IMG/VR virus record: IMGVR_UViG_3300027895_000005
Location: 1 to 64,000 of that record
DNA: 64,000 bases
From: a virus
Strand: one strand, 5' to 3'
A program made the translations under genes and the position numbers. The notes beneath the pieces were generated by a model that saw only the letters and a program-made list of their open reading frames with translations, ran no database searches and was not told the origin of the DNA. Below are positions 42,801 to 50,198 of the stretch, piece by piece. The first letter of the stretch is position 1; each line of letters begins with the position of its first letter.

Positions 42801-43399
42801 GCGGGAACGGGCCTCTCGCCCTTGACGTGCTTCACCAGTTCGTCCGCGAGCGATCCCTTGCGCAGTCCGCTCGCACCCTTGACCTTGAGCGCCTTTCTCA
42901 TCGTGTGGAGCTGGGCAATCGTCATCGTCGCCATCTTGCCGGCCACGCCTTGCACCATCTCTGGCGTCACGTCGGCAGCGTTGATCGCTGAGAGAGCGTC
43001 GGCAACGTCCTGCTCGGTCGCTTTGGCCGGACGCGGGGCCGGGGCGGGCTTGGGCGCAGCGGTTTTGCGTTCCTGGGGCGGCGCGTCGAAGTATCGGACC
43101 GTCCCTTGCTCGTTGATGTATCTCTTGTCACTGAACGGTTTGCCGGTCTTGCTCGTGCCGCCTGCTTTCGTCCAGGCGTATTGCAGCACGTCGGCCAGCA
43201 CGCCGTGACCGGAACCGCGCATCAGTTGCAGCGGCCCGAACTCGTCAGGGGAGAGCGGTTCGTCGGGCAATGAGCGTACAGACGCCAGCGCCGCCGCTTC
43301 GTCGATGAACGCTAGCACGTCGTCGGGCAAGACGTCGCCTTGCGGGGCGCGCAGAACCGCGTCCAGAATAGCGTCAGCGGCGTCGTACAGGTCAGGCAT
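39830..43399 (-). CDS. Large late protein with ADP-ribosyltransferase domain and SAP-like repeats
   Basis: A 1,189-residue protein. The N-terminus is MPDLYDAADAILDAVL (ATG 43399). SAP/Rho-N-like motifs (SxxDLRxxAKxxxGxGxGxKxELI pattern) appear at least three times, near residues 150-195, 750-800 and 1125-1165. The centre, residues about 340-505, is an ADP-ribosyltransferase domain: VYRGI (R about 399), YQSTTTD (S-T-T near 435), and EEWELLL with the E-x-E at about 476-478. Between modules are long Pro/Ala linkers. The R-S-E triad is what one expects of phage mono-ADP-ribosyltransferases such as T4 Alt/ModA and of exoenzyme toxins. Targets and activity are unknown. Its location next to the portal suggests packaging and ejection with the virion. 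Confidence 0.7.
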   Translation of the reverse strand: MPDLYDAADAILDAVLRAPQGDVLPDDVLAFIDEAAALASVRSLPDEPLSPDEFGPLQLMRGSGHGVLADVLQYAWTKAGGTSKTGKPFSDKRYINEQGTVRYFDAPPQERKTAAPKPAPAPRPAKATEQDVADALSAINAADVTPEMVQGVAGKMATMTIAQLHTMRKALKVKGASGLRKGSLADELVKHVKGERPVPARKKATPASAQAQPAPDANPRYKQAYEALHAILGDDLHGHDLTDIEGLKAKLEAKRGGANQPAPQRPAEAPAAKPEPAPIARPEVAAPEPVAPPQAPAVHPEAKPDDRPSFKPASLPKPSDDPHAMAPSPYLPDFTRPALEAGEKDALERYSEEEVFRDLNSALYKGGQPSDPDIRRIHENLQKAFAKSPPMDKPVNVYRGIDMKSMKSADKATFLRKLEKAANGGGEIQLPGYQSTTTDEKLARSDFGFGKQNQLSMTIAARHGLDVKPYAVVPEEWELLLNHNSKFRVKSFKNENGSYHVELEQTVDEPAGRGEAGAGKPVHAGRSSELEVPPGKGAGKTANAQRGDAEAGGLKQSPAPVPQELPAVKPAAKDHAATTHDASQWSAQEKSDAERSRAEQTPVYSEPRPSPERLAKVQESVQEAMKDAPKDASGMVNIPALRNKVDASRREFDDALRGLRRDDKVRLVAAGLLAGKHSPEDILRGVPGERETFMHVEPVAPDHAATTHDAVAHLGKMWDSGPDSWTAEDVKGAASVLDGMSKADLLRSADALKFKGGQSMTTDKLRNELKSRIDTVHGLNVRSDMYKPVKRKEKTPEEVKTGHQRAVMDAVEELHDRHPGGLIPLHALQQETGLSREQLHDAIRPHLGKTLTGTTHEARGKTDPKLAQAAMDVGGTNPIHYVSRKQEQPAAEQPQPPKPAAPAPAPVSPSAPSLKPPPGSKVVSQKDGLMVSQGLGGERTTLIDPAHGDRLLRDNIADVAEVVDEAPLYKSLTLTVPDVAANIQRLHEQRTGKPMSAGDAMHVVEAMKRHRLIELHKLNESHRLTQEQQDQSLQEKGRLYHYAVPAADQPRTGKAAVAKWIEGKLAGKGEAKPPTPAQPATPTPGPSPAPATASHEHAARARSLYDDMAAQMTALGRAGHINTGNVARVRADVESKLDEMQLASRSTDDLRAIAKNVPGAEARGGKGEMIDSIRRAILGPIEQAIGGAG

Positions 43400-43664
43400 C
43401 GATCGGCTCCGGGTTGCGGCTGATCTTCTCCCGGATCGTGGCATGAACGTCGGGAATGGCCTCCAGTCGCAGCTTCATGGCGGTTGCCTGTTCCAGGGAC
43501 GAGACTACCCACCCGTGCTCACGCCCACACTTTTGCATGCACGGGTCGCCATTACCACAACCGGCTCCGGAGAAGTCGCTGTGCCGTCCGGCCGCTTGAA
43601 CGATTTCCTCATCGCGGGCCAGCCAATCGGCGTCCATCTTGCTTTGCGTTCGCACCTCAAACAT
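43392..43664 (-). CDS. Small Cys-containing hypothetical protein
   Basis: A 90-residue protein starting MFEVRTQSKMDADWLARD. A helical start is followed by a His/Cys stretch (DFSGAGCGNGDPCMQKCGREHGW) and SLEQATAMKLRLEAIPDVHATI at the end. Its stop overlaps the next start, and its own start overlaps the 43657 gene. No family was recognised. Confidence 0.6.
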   Translation of the reverse strand: MFEVRTQSKMDADWLARDEEIVQAAGRHSDFSGAGCGNGDPCMQKCGREHGWVVSSLEQATAMKLRLEAIPDVHATIREKISRNPEPIDA

Positions 43665-43803
43665 TGCCCTGTTCCTCGTCCTCTGGCTTGGCCGGCTGGG
43701 ACTGCGCCGCCTTCTTCCGCGCAGACACTTCCTCCGCTCGCTTGTCCCACGCAGCCTCAGCGGCTTCCTCTTGCTCATCTGTCAACTGGATCTCGTCGCT
43801 CAT
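43657..43803 (-). CDS. Small acidic hypothetical protein
   Basis: A 48-residue protein, MSDEIQLTDEQEEAAEAAW, helical, Glu/Ala/Lys-rich. Its ATG overlaps the stop of the portal fusion (ATGA), so it is translationally coupled to the portal. It may be a small scaffold-type or accessory protein. No family was recognised. Confidence 0.55.
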   Translation of the reverse strand: MSDEIQLTDEQEEAAEAAWDKRAEEVSARKKAAQSQPAKPEDEEQGNV

Positions 43804-46800
43804 GATTTGCCCTTGTTCTGCTGCATGTAGTTTTGCAGCGTCTGGTGACTGCGCGACCCTTCCGTCAGATCGAACTTGGCGTGATAGAGCGGCCCGCCGT
43901 TGACCTTCCACCAGTCGCGGCCGTTGATCTTCTCGCGGCGCTTCGCCGGTTTACCAAGCTTCACGTCCAGCTTGGCGCACTCACTGCGAACGTGTTCGGC
44001 CGCTTCTTCGGATAACTCTACTTCCTTTGTATCGTATATGTCGAGTACGCTCTGGGCGTCGGGGAACGTCTCGCGGATGCGCTGCGTCAGCTTGGGCCGG
44101 TCTTTGGCGATACTCTCGACGCTCTCGTCATAGCCGAACAGCGGCCAGGTGTAATAACCGTTGTAATCGCCGCCGTGGGCCGCGTGCGTCTCGATGTAGG
44201 CTACTCCAGCGCGGGCGCACGCTTCCACCTGCCCGGAGAATACCTCCAGACCCATACCGTCGCCGCGATGTTCGGGCTTCAAGACGAAGACGTCGTTGTG
44301 GCAGTACACCTCGCCGTTGCTGTTGGTCTGGAACGTGCGGGTGCATTCTTCGATCTTGGGGTGCTTGACTTCGATCTCGATATCGCCGCTGCCGTCGAGG
44401 CTGACCTTGACCTTGGCCCCTTCGGGCGCGCCTACCAGGACGTCGGCGTCGTCGAAGTCAGGAGGGCTGGGAAGATCCTCGAAGAGGCGATCCCAGACCT
44501 TCTGAGCGCCAGCGTAAGGGCCATCATCATCGTCGTCTGCAACTTCGTCGTCCTCATCATCTTCGGGAGCCTCCTGATTGTTCTCTTCCGCGAAGTTCTC
44601 TCCGGCGCGCTCCGCTTCGCCGCGGTCAGCGGTCCACTCGCCCCTGTCGCCCACATAACCGTCATCATCTCCCCACGACTCCCAGCGATAAACGGTCTCA
44701 AGGTCGCCTTCGGTAGAGTCTGGGTTGGGATCGTAGGTTCCCTCCGCAATGCGAATGCTCTGCGGGTAGTGATTCCCTTCATCGTCATAGAAGTCCCAAC
44801 CACAGTGGCGCTCACCCCTACGCCTTTCCGGTTCGACAGCATCCTGGTCGATCACGCCATCCCACTCAAACGGTTTGGCCTCTTTCTTCTTTGGCTTCTT
44901 GTCCTTGGTCTTCGTCTCGCCGCCGCCGCTACCCGTGCTCACGAACTCCCCGCCGTGCGGCCCCTTGCCCGCGTGTTCGTGCCCCTGCTTGTCCTTGACA
45001 TACCGCCCGGGGTTCATACGCCGCTGATACTGCTCCAGCACCTTATCGGCCAGATCCTCACGCCCTGCCGCGCGCAGGCGGGCCAAGACGGGCGTCAGGC
45101 GGGCGTAGGGGGATGGTTCACTTCCCACGGTTGAAAGTGGGATCACGGTTTCCTTGCCGTCGCGGTCGGCATCCTCCCTGTCGTACCGAAGCGCCAACCG
45201 CTCCACGCTCTCGCGCATGTTCCGCAGCGCGTCGAGGAAGTCGCCCTTGTCGGCGTCAGGATCACCACCCTCACCAGCAGCGGCCTGCTGTGCGGCAGCG
45301 TCGTCGCCGGCCGGTTCCGCTGGATTTCCGCCCTCCGGGCCACCACCCCCGGCACCGCCCATCAGCGCCGCCATCGGGTCGCCGCCCGGATCACCAGGGG
45401 CAGCGCCGGGCGCGCCAGGCGGTTGCGGCGGTTCGATGAGTTCATCACCGTCGGCTGGCTTGCTCACGCCGCCAAAGGCTCGGCCATCGTCTGCCTTGAT
45501 TTTTACTCCTAGGTCCACAAGCGTCTTGAGACCGGCCAGTTTTTCGGCCGACTCTTGCGTTTCGGTCTTGAACGCCCACCACACCGGGAACTTCGCTTCG
45601 GGGTAGGTATAGCGCTGCATGGTGTTGAGCAACGACGGTTCCAGGTCGTTGCCCGTCAGCGCTTCGGCGCACCATGCGGCATCTTGCAGGGTGATGTTCC
45701 TCTTCGTCTCTTGCATGAACGAAGCAGACTCATGGTTGCTGTGTCCGCTGGCGCTTGTGGCTGACGAACTACCCTCTTGCCCTACCACACATCGCTCAAT
45801 GGCCTTGTCGGCGTACTCGATCATCTTGAGTAGGAAGTCACAGCCAGTCGTCGGCACCTCGATGCGCTGGATGGTGTCGATATCTTCCTGCCCAGGGATG
45901 ACAGGGACGAAGAGATTGGCCCTATCGGTGTTCTCCCGGGCGGCTTGCTGCACCGCAGCCAGAGACTCCGGATTGCCCGACTGATACCGCCAGAGGTTGA
46001 TGCCCAGTCCAACGCGCGAGATGAAGTTGGTGATGTCGCCGAGCCAGTCTTTTTTGATCCAGTCCCACCAGAAGATGTGAGACCGGACACCGACACCATG
46101 CACCGCTTCGGCCTCTTCGCTGGCAAAGAAATCCCTTGCCTCCATGTACCATTTGGAGATGAAGAACCGCTCGCGCCACGTTCCCCTAAGAGACAGACCT
46201 GTACCGCCGACGCTGGTGGTCAGCAGTTGCGCGCCGGGCAGGCGATAGGCTTCGGCAGGGTTGACTAAAATGTACGGCGTGCCGTCGAGCTGGTGGCCGA
46301 TGCTGTCGCCGTTGATGGGCCAGGCCTGACGGATGGTGATGCCCGTGCGCTCCTTGTGGGGAGCGCCAAGTTGTTCCATGCGGCTCTGGTGCGCCTTCAC
46401 GGCGGTCTTGTCGGTCGGGTCGTCCTGCATCGCCTGTTGCAGATAGCGAAGAACCCGGTCTTGCCTCATCATCTGCTGTGCAGCGGCCGGCAAAGGTTCG
46501 GCTGGTTTCGCCGGGTCGTCTCGCACCAGGCATTTCGTCCACTCGACCTGCACGCCGTAACGGCCGAACCAGATGGCTTCCAGCAGCCACGGGATGATGC
46601 GCGGCAACTGCCGGACGCCCTTGACGAGCCTGGTCAAGCCGTCGCGGACGCGCACCTGCTCAGGGTCTTTTTCGTCGGGGACTTGTAGTTCCCAGGGAAG
46701 GTTGGCAGCAGCGAGGATGCGCTCTTGAAGAAGCGAGCGGAGCCAGCAGTCGTGGCGCATGTCCTCGGCGGAGTCGCGAGCATGGCGTACAGCTTCGTCG

Positions 46801-46994
46801 TAACGCGCCTGCCAGTTGGTATTGTCTCCCCCGGTTATCCTTGAAATGAACAAAACGCCGTTCGGAAGCGCGATTCCGCCGGGACGTGCGTCACCATCGG
46901 GAATGCGGTCGCGACGGTCATCCTGCCAGGGGCGGCCGTCAGCCCCGAGGATGCGTGGTTTACCATTGAGGTAGGGGGCGGTAAGGGTCGCCAT
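43800..46994 (-). CDS. Portal protein (DUF935/Mu gp29-like) fused to a GNAT-type acetyltransferase domain
   Basis: A 1,064-residue protein. Residues about 1-480 read as a Mu gp29-type portal: CWLRSLLQERILAAANLPWELQ, WLLEAIWFGRYGVQVEW, then the crown and wing regions. The portal forms the dodecameric DNA gate at one capsid vertex. Residues about 500-850 are linkers with a GRYVKDKQGHEHAGKGPHGG motif and acidic repeats. Residues about 865-960 look like a GNAT acetyltransferase: VYCHNDVFVLKPEHRGDGMG (the R-x-x-G-x-G/A acetyl-CoA motif at about 908-915), LEVFSGQVEACARAG, AYIETHAAHGGDYNGYYTW and LFGYDES. Such a fusion is unusual. The acetyl-CoA loop is visible, but activity and substrate are unknown. 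Confidence 0.7.
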   Translation of the reverse strand: MATLTAPYLNGKPRILGADGRPWQDDRRDRIPDGDARPGGIALPNGVLFISRITGGDNTNWQARYDEAVRHARDSAEDMRHDCWLRSLLQERILAAANLPWELQVPDEKDPEQVRVRDGLTRLVKGVRQLPRIIPWLLEAIWFGRYGVQVEWTKCLVRDDPAKPAEPLPAAAQQMMRQDRVLRYLQQAMQDDPTDKTAVKAHQSRMEQLGAPHKERTGITIRQAWPINGDSIGHQLDGTPYILVNPAEAYRLPGAQLLTTSVGGTGLSLRGTWRERFFISKWYMEARDFFASEEAEAVHGVGVRSHIFWWDWIKKDWLGDITNFISRVGLGINLWRYQSGNPESLAAVQQAARENTDRANLFVPVIPGQEDIDTIQRIEVPTTGCDFLLKMIEYADKAIERCVVGQEGSSSATSASGHSNHESASFMQETKRNITLQDAAWCAEALTGNDLEPSLLNTMQRYTYPEAKFPVWWAFKTETQESAEKLAGLKTLVDLGVKIKADDGRAFGGVSKPADGDELIEPPQPPGAPGAAPGDPGGDPMAALMGGAGGGGPEGGNPAEPAGDDAAAQQAAAGEGGDPDADKGDFLDALRNMRESVERLALRYDREDADRDGKETVIPLSTVGSEPSPYARLTPVLARLRAAGREDLADKVLEQYQRRMNPGRYVKDKQGHEHAGKGPHGGEFVSTGSGGGETKTKDKKPKKKEAKPFEWDGVIDQDAVEPERRRGERHCGWDFYDDEGNHYPQSIRIAEGTYDPNPDSTEGDLETVYRWESWGDDDGYVGDRGEWTADRGEAERAGENFAEENNQEAPEDDEDDEVADDDDDGPYAGAQKVWDRLFEDLPSPPDFDDADVLVGAPEGAKVKVSLDGSGDIEIEVKHPKIEECTRTFQTNSNGEVYCHNDVFVLKPEHRGDGMGLEVFSGQVEACARAGVAYIETHAAHGGDYNGYYTWPLFGYDESVESIAKDRPKLTQRIRETFPDAQSVLDIYDTKEVELSEEAAEHVRSECAKLDVKLGKPAKRREKINGRDWWKVNGGPLYHAKFDLTEGSRSHQTLQNYMQQNKGKS

Positions 46995-47026
46995 ACCCGT
47001 AGGATGGCGTCAGGCTGGACAAATGG

Positions 47027-47617
47027 TCAAAGGGAACGTGAAGCAAGCACCGCAAACTCCAAATCCACTTCCGCCCAAAACTGCACCCTTTCCACTTCCG
47101 TCAGGCACAACAACTCGCCAGGCTTGCATTCCGCGATTCGGCGCACCAGATCGACTGCCGCCGAGTCCCCATCGCGAATTGCTCGCTCGACATCCAGAGG
47201 GGCGAAGTTCGCGTTTCGGCGGTTAACCGGCAGTGACTCCACTGCGGCGATGATTGCCTGGTACAGCCCCTTTTCCCGCATCATCGTTTTCAGTTTCCGG
47301 GCTAGATCCAGGATCACCCCGGCCGCACTACGGTGACCGATGGTGTTATACCTTGCAAAGGTGGGTCCAGGGCGCCGCGGAAGGTCCGGCGGCTCTCCCT
47401 GCCGACAGGACGCGAGGGCGTCCAGGACGGCTTCCTCTTCCGCGTAGGGAAGATCGCCCCACAAGCCGCCATCTACCGCCCAGAGCACCAGGACCATCGC
47501 CTGTCGTTCGGGCGACAGGGCTTCCGATTCCTCGTTCGGGAGCCAGTCAACCGATGCGCCGATCCGCGTGCGGAAAGCTTTGACCATTTCAGGAGTGACG
47601 ACGACTTTGTCAGACAT
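47027..47617 (-). CDS. Hypothetical protein
   Basis: A 196-residue helical protein, MSDKVVVTPEMVKAFRTRIG. It overlaps the stop of the TIGR02996-bearing gene by eight bases. A Leu/Ala/Arg-rich body (SAAGVILDLARKLKTMMREKG, GDSAAVDLVRRIAECKPGELL) has no known motifs. It lies between the portal and the 47610-48839 gene. Confidence 0.6.
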   Translation of the reverse strand: MSDKVVVTPEMVKAFRTRIGASVDWLPNEESEALSPERQAMVLVLWAVDGGLWGDLPYAEEEAVLDALASCRQGEPPDLPRRPGPTFARYNTIGHRSAAGVILDLARKLKTMMREKGLYQAIIAAVESLPVNRRNANFAPLDVERAIRDGDSAAVDLVRRIAECKPGELLCLTEVERVQFWAEVDLEFAVLASRSL

Positions 47618-48839
47618 GGGTTTGCTCCGTCGTCTGCGCCGCTCTCAGAGCGGCATTCTCCCGCTTGAGACGGCGGATCATCTCAGCTGCGGCGTAACCT
47701 GACGACGTGTCGAGAGCGCATTCTGGCTCGCCTTGCAGCTGGTTGTCGAGCGCTGCGAATTCGAGATCAATCTGACTCTTGCGCACCCAGCCAGCCTCAG
47801 AGATTTTGTCCGCTTCCAAGAATCGCAAGTTGCTCCCCTGCGGCGTGGCAACCACAACCACCTTCCGACCGCGTTCCTCAAGGTTGTCATGCAACTCCTG
47901 GCAGAACGTCACCACCTCTTCTCGGAGCGACTTGTCAGCCAACCATTCCCGAGGATGCTCCAGCACCAGCACGTCACCTGTCTGCGGCGTCAGTCTTCGC
48001 ACCCGCACGCTGTCGCTTACCCTGCCGGCGTCTTCCAACCAGTCGGCGTAGATCTCGATGAGCGGGAAGGCTTCGGCAGGCCCCTGCGTGGTGGCCGTAT
48101 CGGCGATGGACTGGACGAATTCACGCTCGCCGGGAGAGAGCCCGAGGAGGGCCAAGAGGCGGCGGATCATGATTTCCACGGGACGCGGAATAAACTGCAC
48201 ACCAGCGTCCGTCATCTCCGCGCCGATATATTGCGGCGGTTCGTCCTCGTGGGGGATGTATTCCTGTGGCCCCATGTCTGCGTCTGGCTGCTCGGCGGCG
48301 ATTGACTCCCTGGCCGCAGCGATTGTCTCCTGCGTTTGGCGGGCCATTCTGCGGAGGGCGTCAAGCCGAGGCGGGGCGCTAGTCGTCTCAGGGATGACGA
48401 TGGTTCTGCCCGCCCTCGCTTCTTCCTCGATCTGCAGTGCCCTGTCCCTGTCCCTTGCCCGACGCATGCTGTCGCGGATGTTGCTGGCATCGTGGTTCCA
48501 GCCGGACGTTCCGTCCTCGTTGGCGACTACAGGCAATCCAAGGTTGGCGCGAATGTCGTCTACGCTCACTCGCGAACCCGCCTCTTGCGCGTCCCTCAAC
48601 GCTTGCATCTGGCGAGCGCCCTCGAGGATCTGCTCAGCCGTCACCGGGGCTGATCGGCCCGTGCTGTCGGTGAACGTGGCTAGCGGGCCAGCGGGATCCG
48701 TCGATTCCCGGATACGATTCGCTGCCACTCGAAACGACTGTTCGGACATCTCTTTCAGTCGCGCCAGGATACCGCGAACCTCGGCCACAACCTCGGCGTT
48801 CAGTTCTTCGCGCGTCATGGGTTGCCCTCGATCAGACAT
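47610..48839 (-). CDS. Helical protein with TIGR02996-like ADWLED module
   Basis: A 409-residue protein, MSDRGQPMTREELNAEVVAE. Helices dominate. Near residues 270-295 the segment AFPLIEIYADWLEDAGRVSD, followed by SVRVRRL, matches the TIGR02996 repeat-companion core (YADWLEE.GD..RAE..R), a signature of Gemmata genomes. Later segments REEVVTFCQELHDNLEERG, VVVVATPQGSNL suggest an alpha/beta tail. It overlaps both neighbours, so it is a coupled late gene. The function is unknown. Confidence 0.65.
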   Translation of the reverse strand: MSDRGQPMTREELNAEVVAEVRGILARLKEMSEQSFRVAANRIRESTDPAGPLATFTDSTGRSAPVTAEQILEGARQMQALRDAQEAGSRVSVDDIRANLGLPVVANEDGTSGWNHDASNIRDSMRRARDRDRALQIEEEARAGRTIVIPETTSAPPRLDALRRMARQTQETIAAARESIAAEQPDADMGPQEYIPHEDEPPQYIGAEMTDAGVQFIPRPVEIMIRRLLALLGLSPGEREFVQSIADTATTQGPAEAFPLIEIYADWLEDAGRVSDSVRVRRLTPQTGDVLVLEHPREWLADKSLREEVVTFCQELHDNLEERGRKVVVVATPQGSNLRFLEADKISEAGWVRKSQIDLEFAALDNQLQGEPECALDTSSGYAAAEMIRRLKRENAALRAAQTTEQTHV

Positions 48840-49011
48840 TGTAAACTTCGCAGTGCGCCGTCTGTGTCGGGTCAAACCGCGACGTCAGTTCGTGCAACTG
48901 CTCGCTGTTGATGACGCCCCTGTTGTAGGCATGGCAGAGGATGCGCGAGATGCGGCGATTCCAAATCCGATGAGTCAACCTCAACACTAGCCACACAAGA
49001 AACTTACGCAT
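48832..49011 (-). CDS. Small hypothetical protein
   Basis: A 59-residue protein, MRKFLVWLVLRLTHRIWNRR. The basic, hydrophobic N-terminus may be membrane-associated, followed by a helix RILCHAYNRGVINSEQLHEL. It overlaps the next gene's start by eight bases. No family was recognised. Confidence 0.55.
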   Translation of the reverse strand: MRKFLVWLVLRLTHRIWNRRISRILCHAYNRGVINSEQLHELTSRFDPTQTAHCEVYNV

Positions 49012-49014
49012 TAT

Positions 49015-49242
49015 TTACGCTCCCACCCAGTCGGTTCGGTTCGGAACGATCTCTTGACGCCCGTCAGCGTGAATGAGACGGATGAGGCATTCAGCCGGAA
49101 CGCCCATGTCCATCAACGCATACGCCTCTTGCTCCAGACGGTCCCAGATCAGATCGACCCGACGTTGGACGAGCGAGATCACCTGCTCCTGCATCCACGC
49201 AGCAGAGTCCATCTGCACCTTGTCGCCGCGAAGAACGTACAC
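49015..49242 (-). CDS. Small hypothetical protein
   Basis: A 75-residue protein, (V/M)YVLRGDKVQMDSAAWMQEQ, starting at GTG 49242 immediately after the DUF4177-like gene's stop. One helical block (QVISLVQRRVDLIWDRLEQEA) precedes a short beta tail. No family was recognised. Confidence 0.6.
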   Translation of the reverse strand: MYVLRGDKVQMDSAAWMQEQVISLVQRRVDLIWDRLEQEAYALMDMGVPAECLIRLIHADGRQEIVPNRTDWVGA

Positions 49243-49620
49243 TCAGGTCAGCCTCCGCTTGAAGTACGCCGTCACGCCCTTGACCCACCCGCCCTCTTCC
49301 TCTTGCCATCGTGGATGGTCCTCCTGTACAGAGATCAACTCCCAACCAAGCGCGCCGTACTCGTTAGCCTTTGCTGCGAATGAATCGCCGCGAGGGACCC
49401 ACACCGAGAGGTACTCCCAGCGCGGTTCGCCAGGGTTGTATACGGGCTGCATCTCCGGGAGCAGTTCAGCGCTGGTGAGGGACGGATTCTCCACCCTGAG
49501 CGATCCTGGCACGGCCAGCACCGTTAGGGGTTCATCGTCCCCGGCAACGGTTTCCTCGCTGGCAGGAGTGGGGACAGCATCGTCAGGGGAATCAGGACGG
49601 GGGCGCTTGCTGCGGGACAT
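49243..49620 (-). CDS. DUF4177-like protein
   Basis: A 125-residue protein. The N-terminal 60 residues are an acidic, Pro/Ser-rich leader. The end, WEYLSVWVPRGDSFAAKANE, then YGALGWELISVQED and AYFKRRL, follows the DUF4177 layout (WEYxxV...lNxxGxxGWELvxvq...afFkR). The function of the family is unknown. It is flanked by small Cys-rich and helical genes in the packaging-side cluster. Confidence 0.7.
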   Translation of the reverse strand: MSRSKRPRPDSPDDAVPTPASEETVAGDDEPLTVLAVPGSLRVENPSLTSAELLPEMQPVYNPGEPRWEYLSVWVPRGDSFAAKANEYGALGWELISVQEDHPRWQEEEGGWVKGVTAYFKRRLT

Positions 49621-49629
49621 GAGTGGTCC

Positions 49630-49803
49630 TCAGATATCGTCGAGATTGTTCTCCAGGCACGACTCGCACCACCAGGACGGCGGATTCTCGTCTTCGGGGT
49701 AGACATCTGCGAGGTACGGGCTTGGCAGGAACACACACGGCCCCTTGAAACCGCAGTGGTCGCACGTCGCGACGGCGTCTTGATCGGGGCAGTCCTCGCT
49801 CAC
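49630..49803 (-). CDS. Small Cys-rich protein, paralog of the 3798-3986 protein
   Basis: A 57-residue protein, (V/M)SEDCPDQDAVATCDHCGFK, starting at GTG 49803 that overlaps the previous stop (GTGA). Cysteines form CxxCG and a C-terminal WWCESCLENN pair, with LADVYPEDEN between. It is the counterpart of the plus-strand protein at 3798-3986: the same DAV-x-T-C-x-x-CG, LxxVYP, CxxC and DI ending. Confidence 0.6.
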   Translation of the reverse strand: MSEDCPDQDAVATCDHCGFKGPCVFLPSPYLADVYPEDENPPSWWCESCLENNLDDI

Positions 49804-50156
49804 GCCTTTACCTCGCCCTCTATCGTCTGGCTGGCCGGCAGGGGGATGTCGGCCTCGATGAAGTGGACGGCGGTTGCGACTACCTCGCCGTCCTCATGGC
49901 ACTTGATCAGATCCTCCAAGACCCCCTTGGCCATGCGGGCATCCGCTGTTTTCTCATCAACAAGGTAGTTCCAACCACCAGCATCCCACTCGCCCTTGTC
50001 GTTGACGGCGACCGCAATCCGCACACGAACGGTCCTTGGTGGTTCGGCGTCAACCAGCGACGTCGTTCCATCAGGGTTGATGTGGATTCTCTTTCCCGGA
50101 TGTCGCTTCTGAAACTCAGCTACAAGGTTCTTGGCCTGCGTCACGGCGTCCGACAT
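49800..50156 (-). CDS. Hypothetical protein
   Basis: A 118-residue protein, MSDAVTQAKNLVAEFQKRHPG. It is an alpha/beta mix (TVRVRIAVAVNDKGEWDAGGW, EVVATAVHFIEADIPLPAS). It lies between the large terminase and the Cys-rich gene, and its stop overlaps that gene's start. No family was recognised. Confidence 0.6.
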   Translation of the reverse strand: MSDAVTQAKNLVAEFQKRHPGKRIHINPDGTTSLVDAEPPRTVRVRIAVAVNDKGEWDAGGWNYLVDEKTADARMAKGVLEDLIKCHEDGEVVATAVHFIEADIPLPASQTIEGEVKA

Positions 50157-50198
50157 GCTTTACCCCTCCCCTGATGTGCTCGCCTCATCCTATCGACT

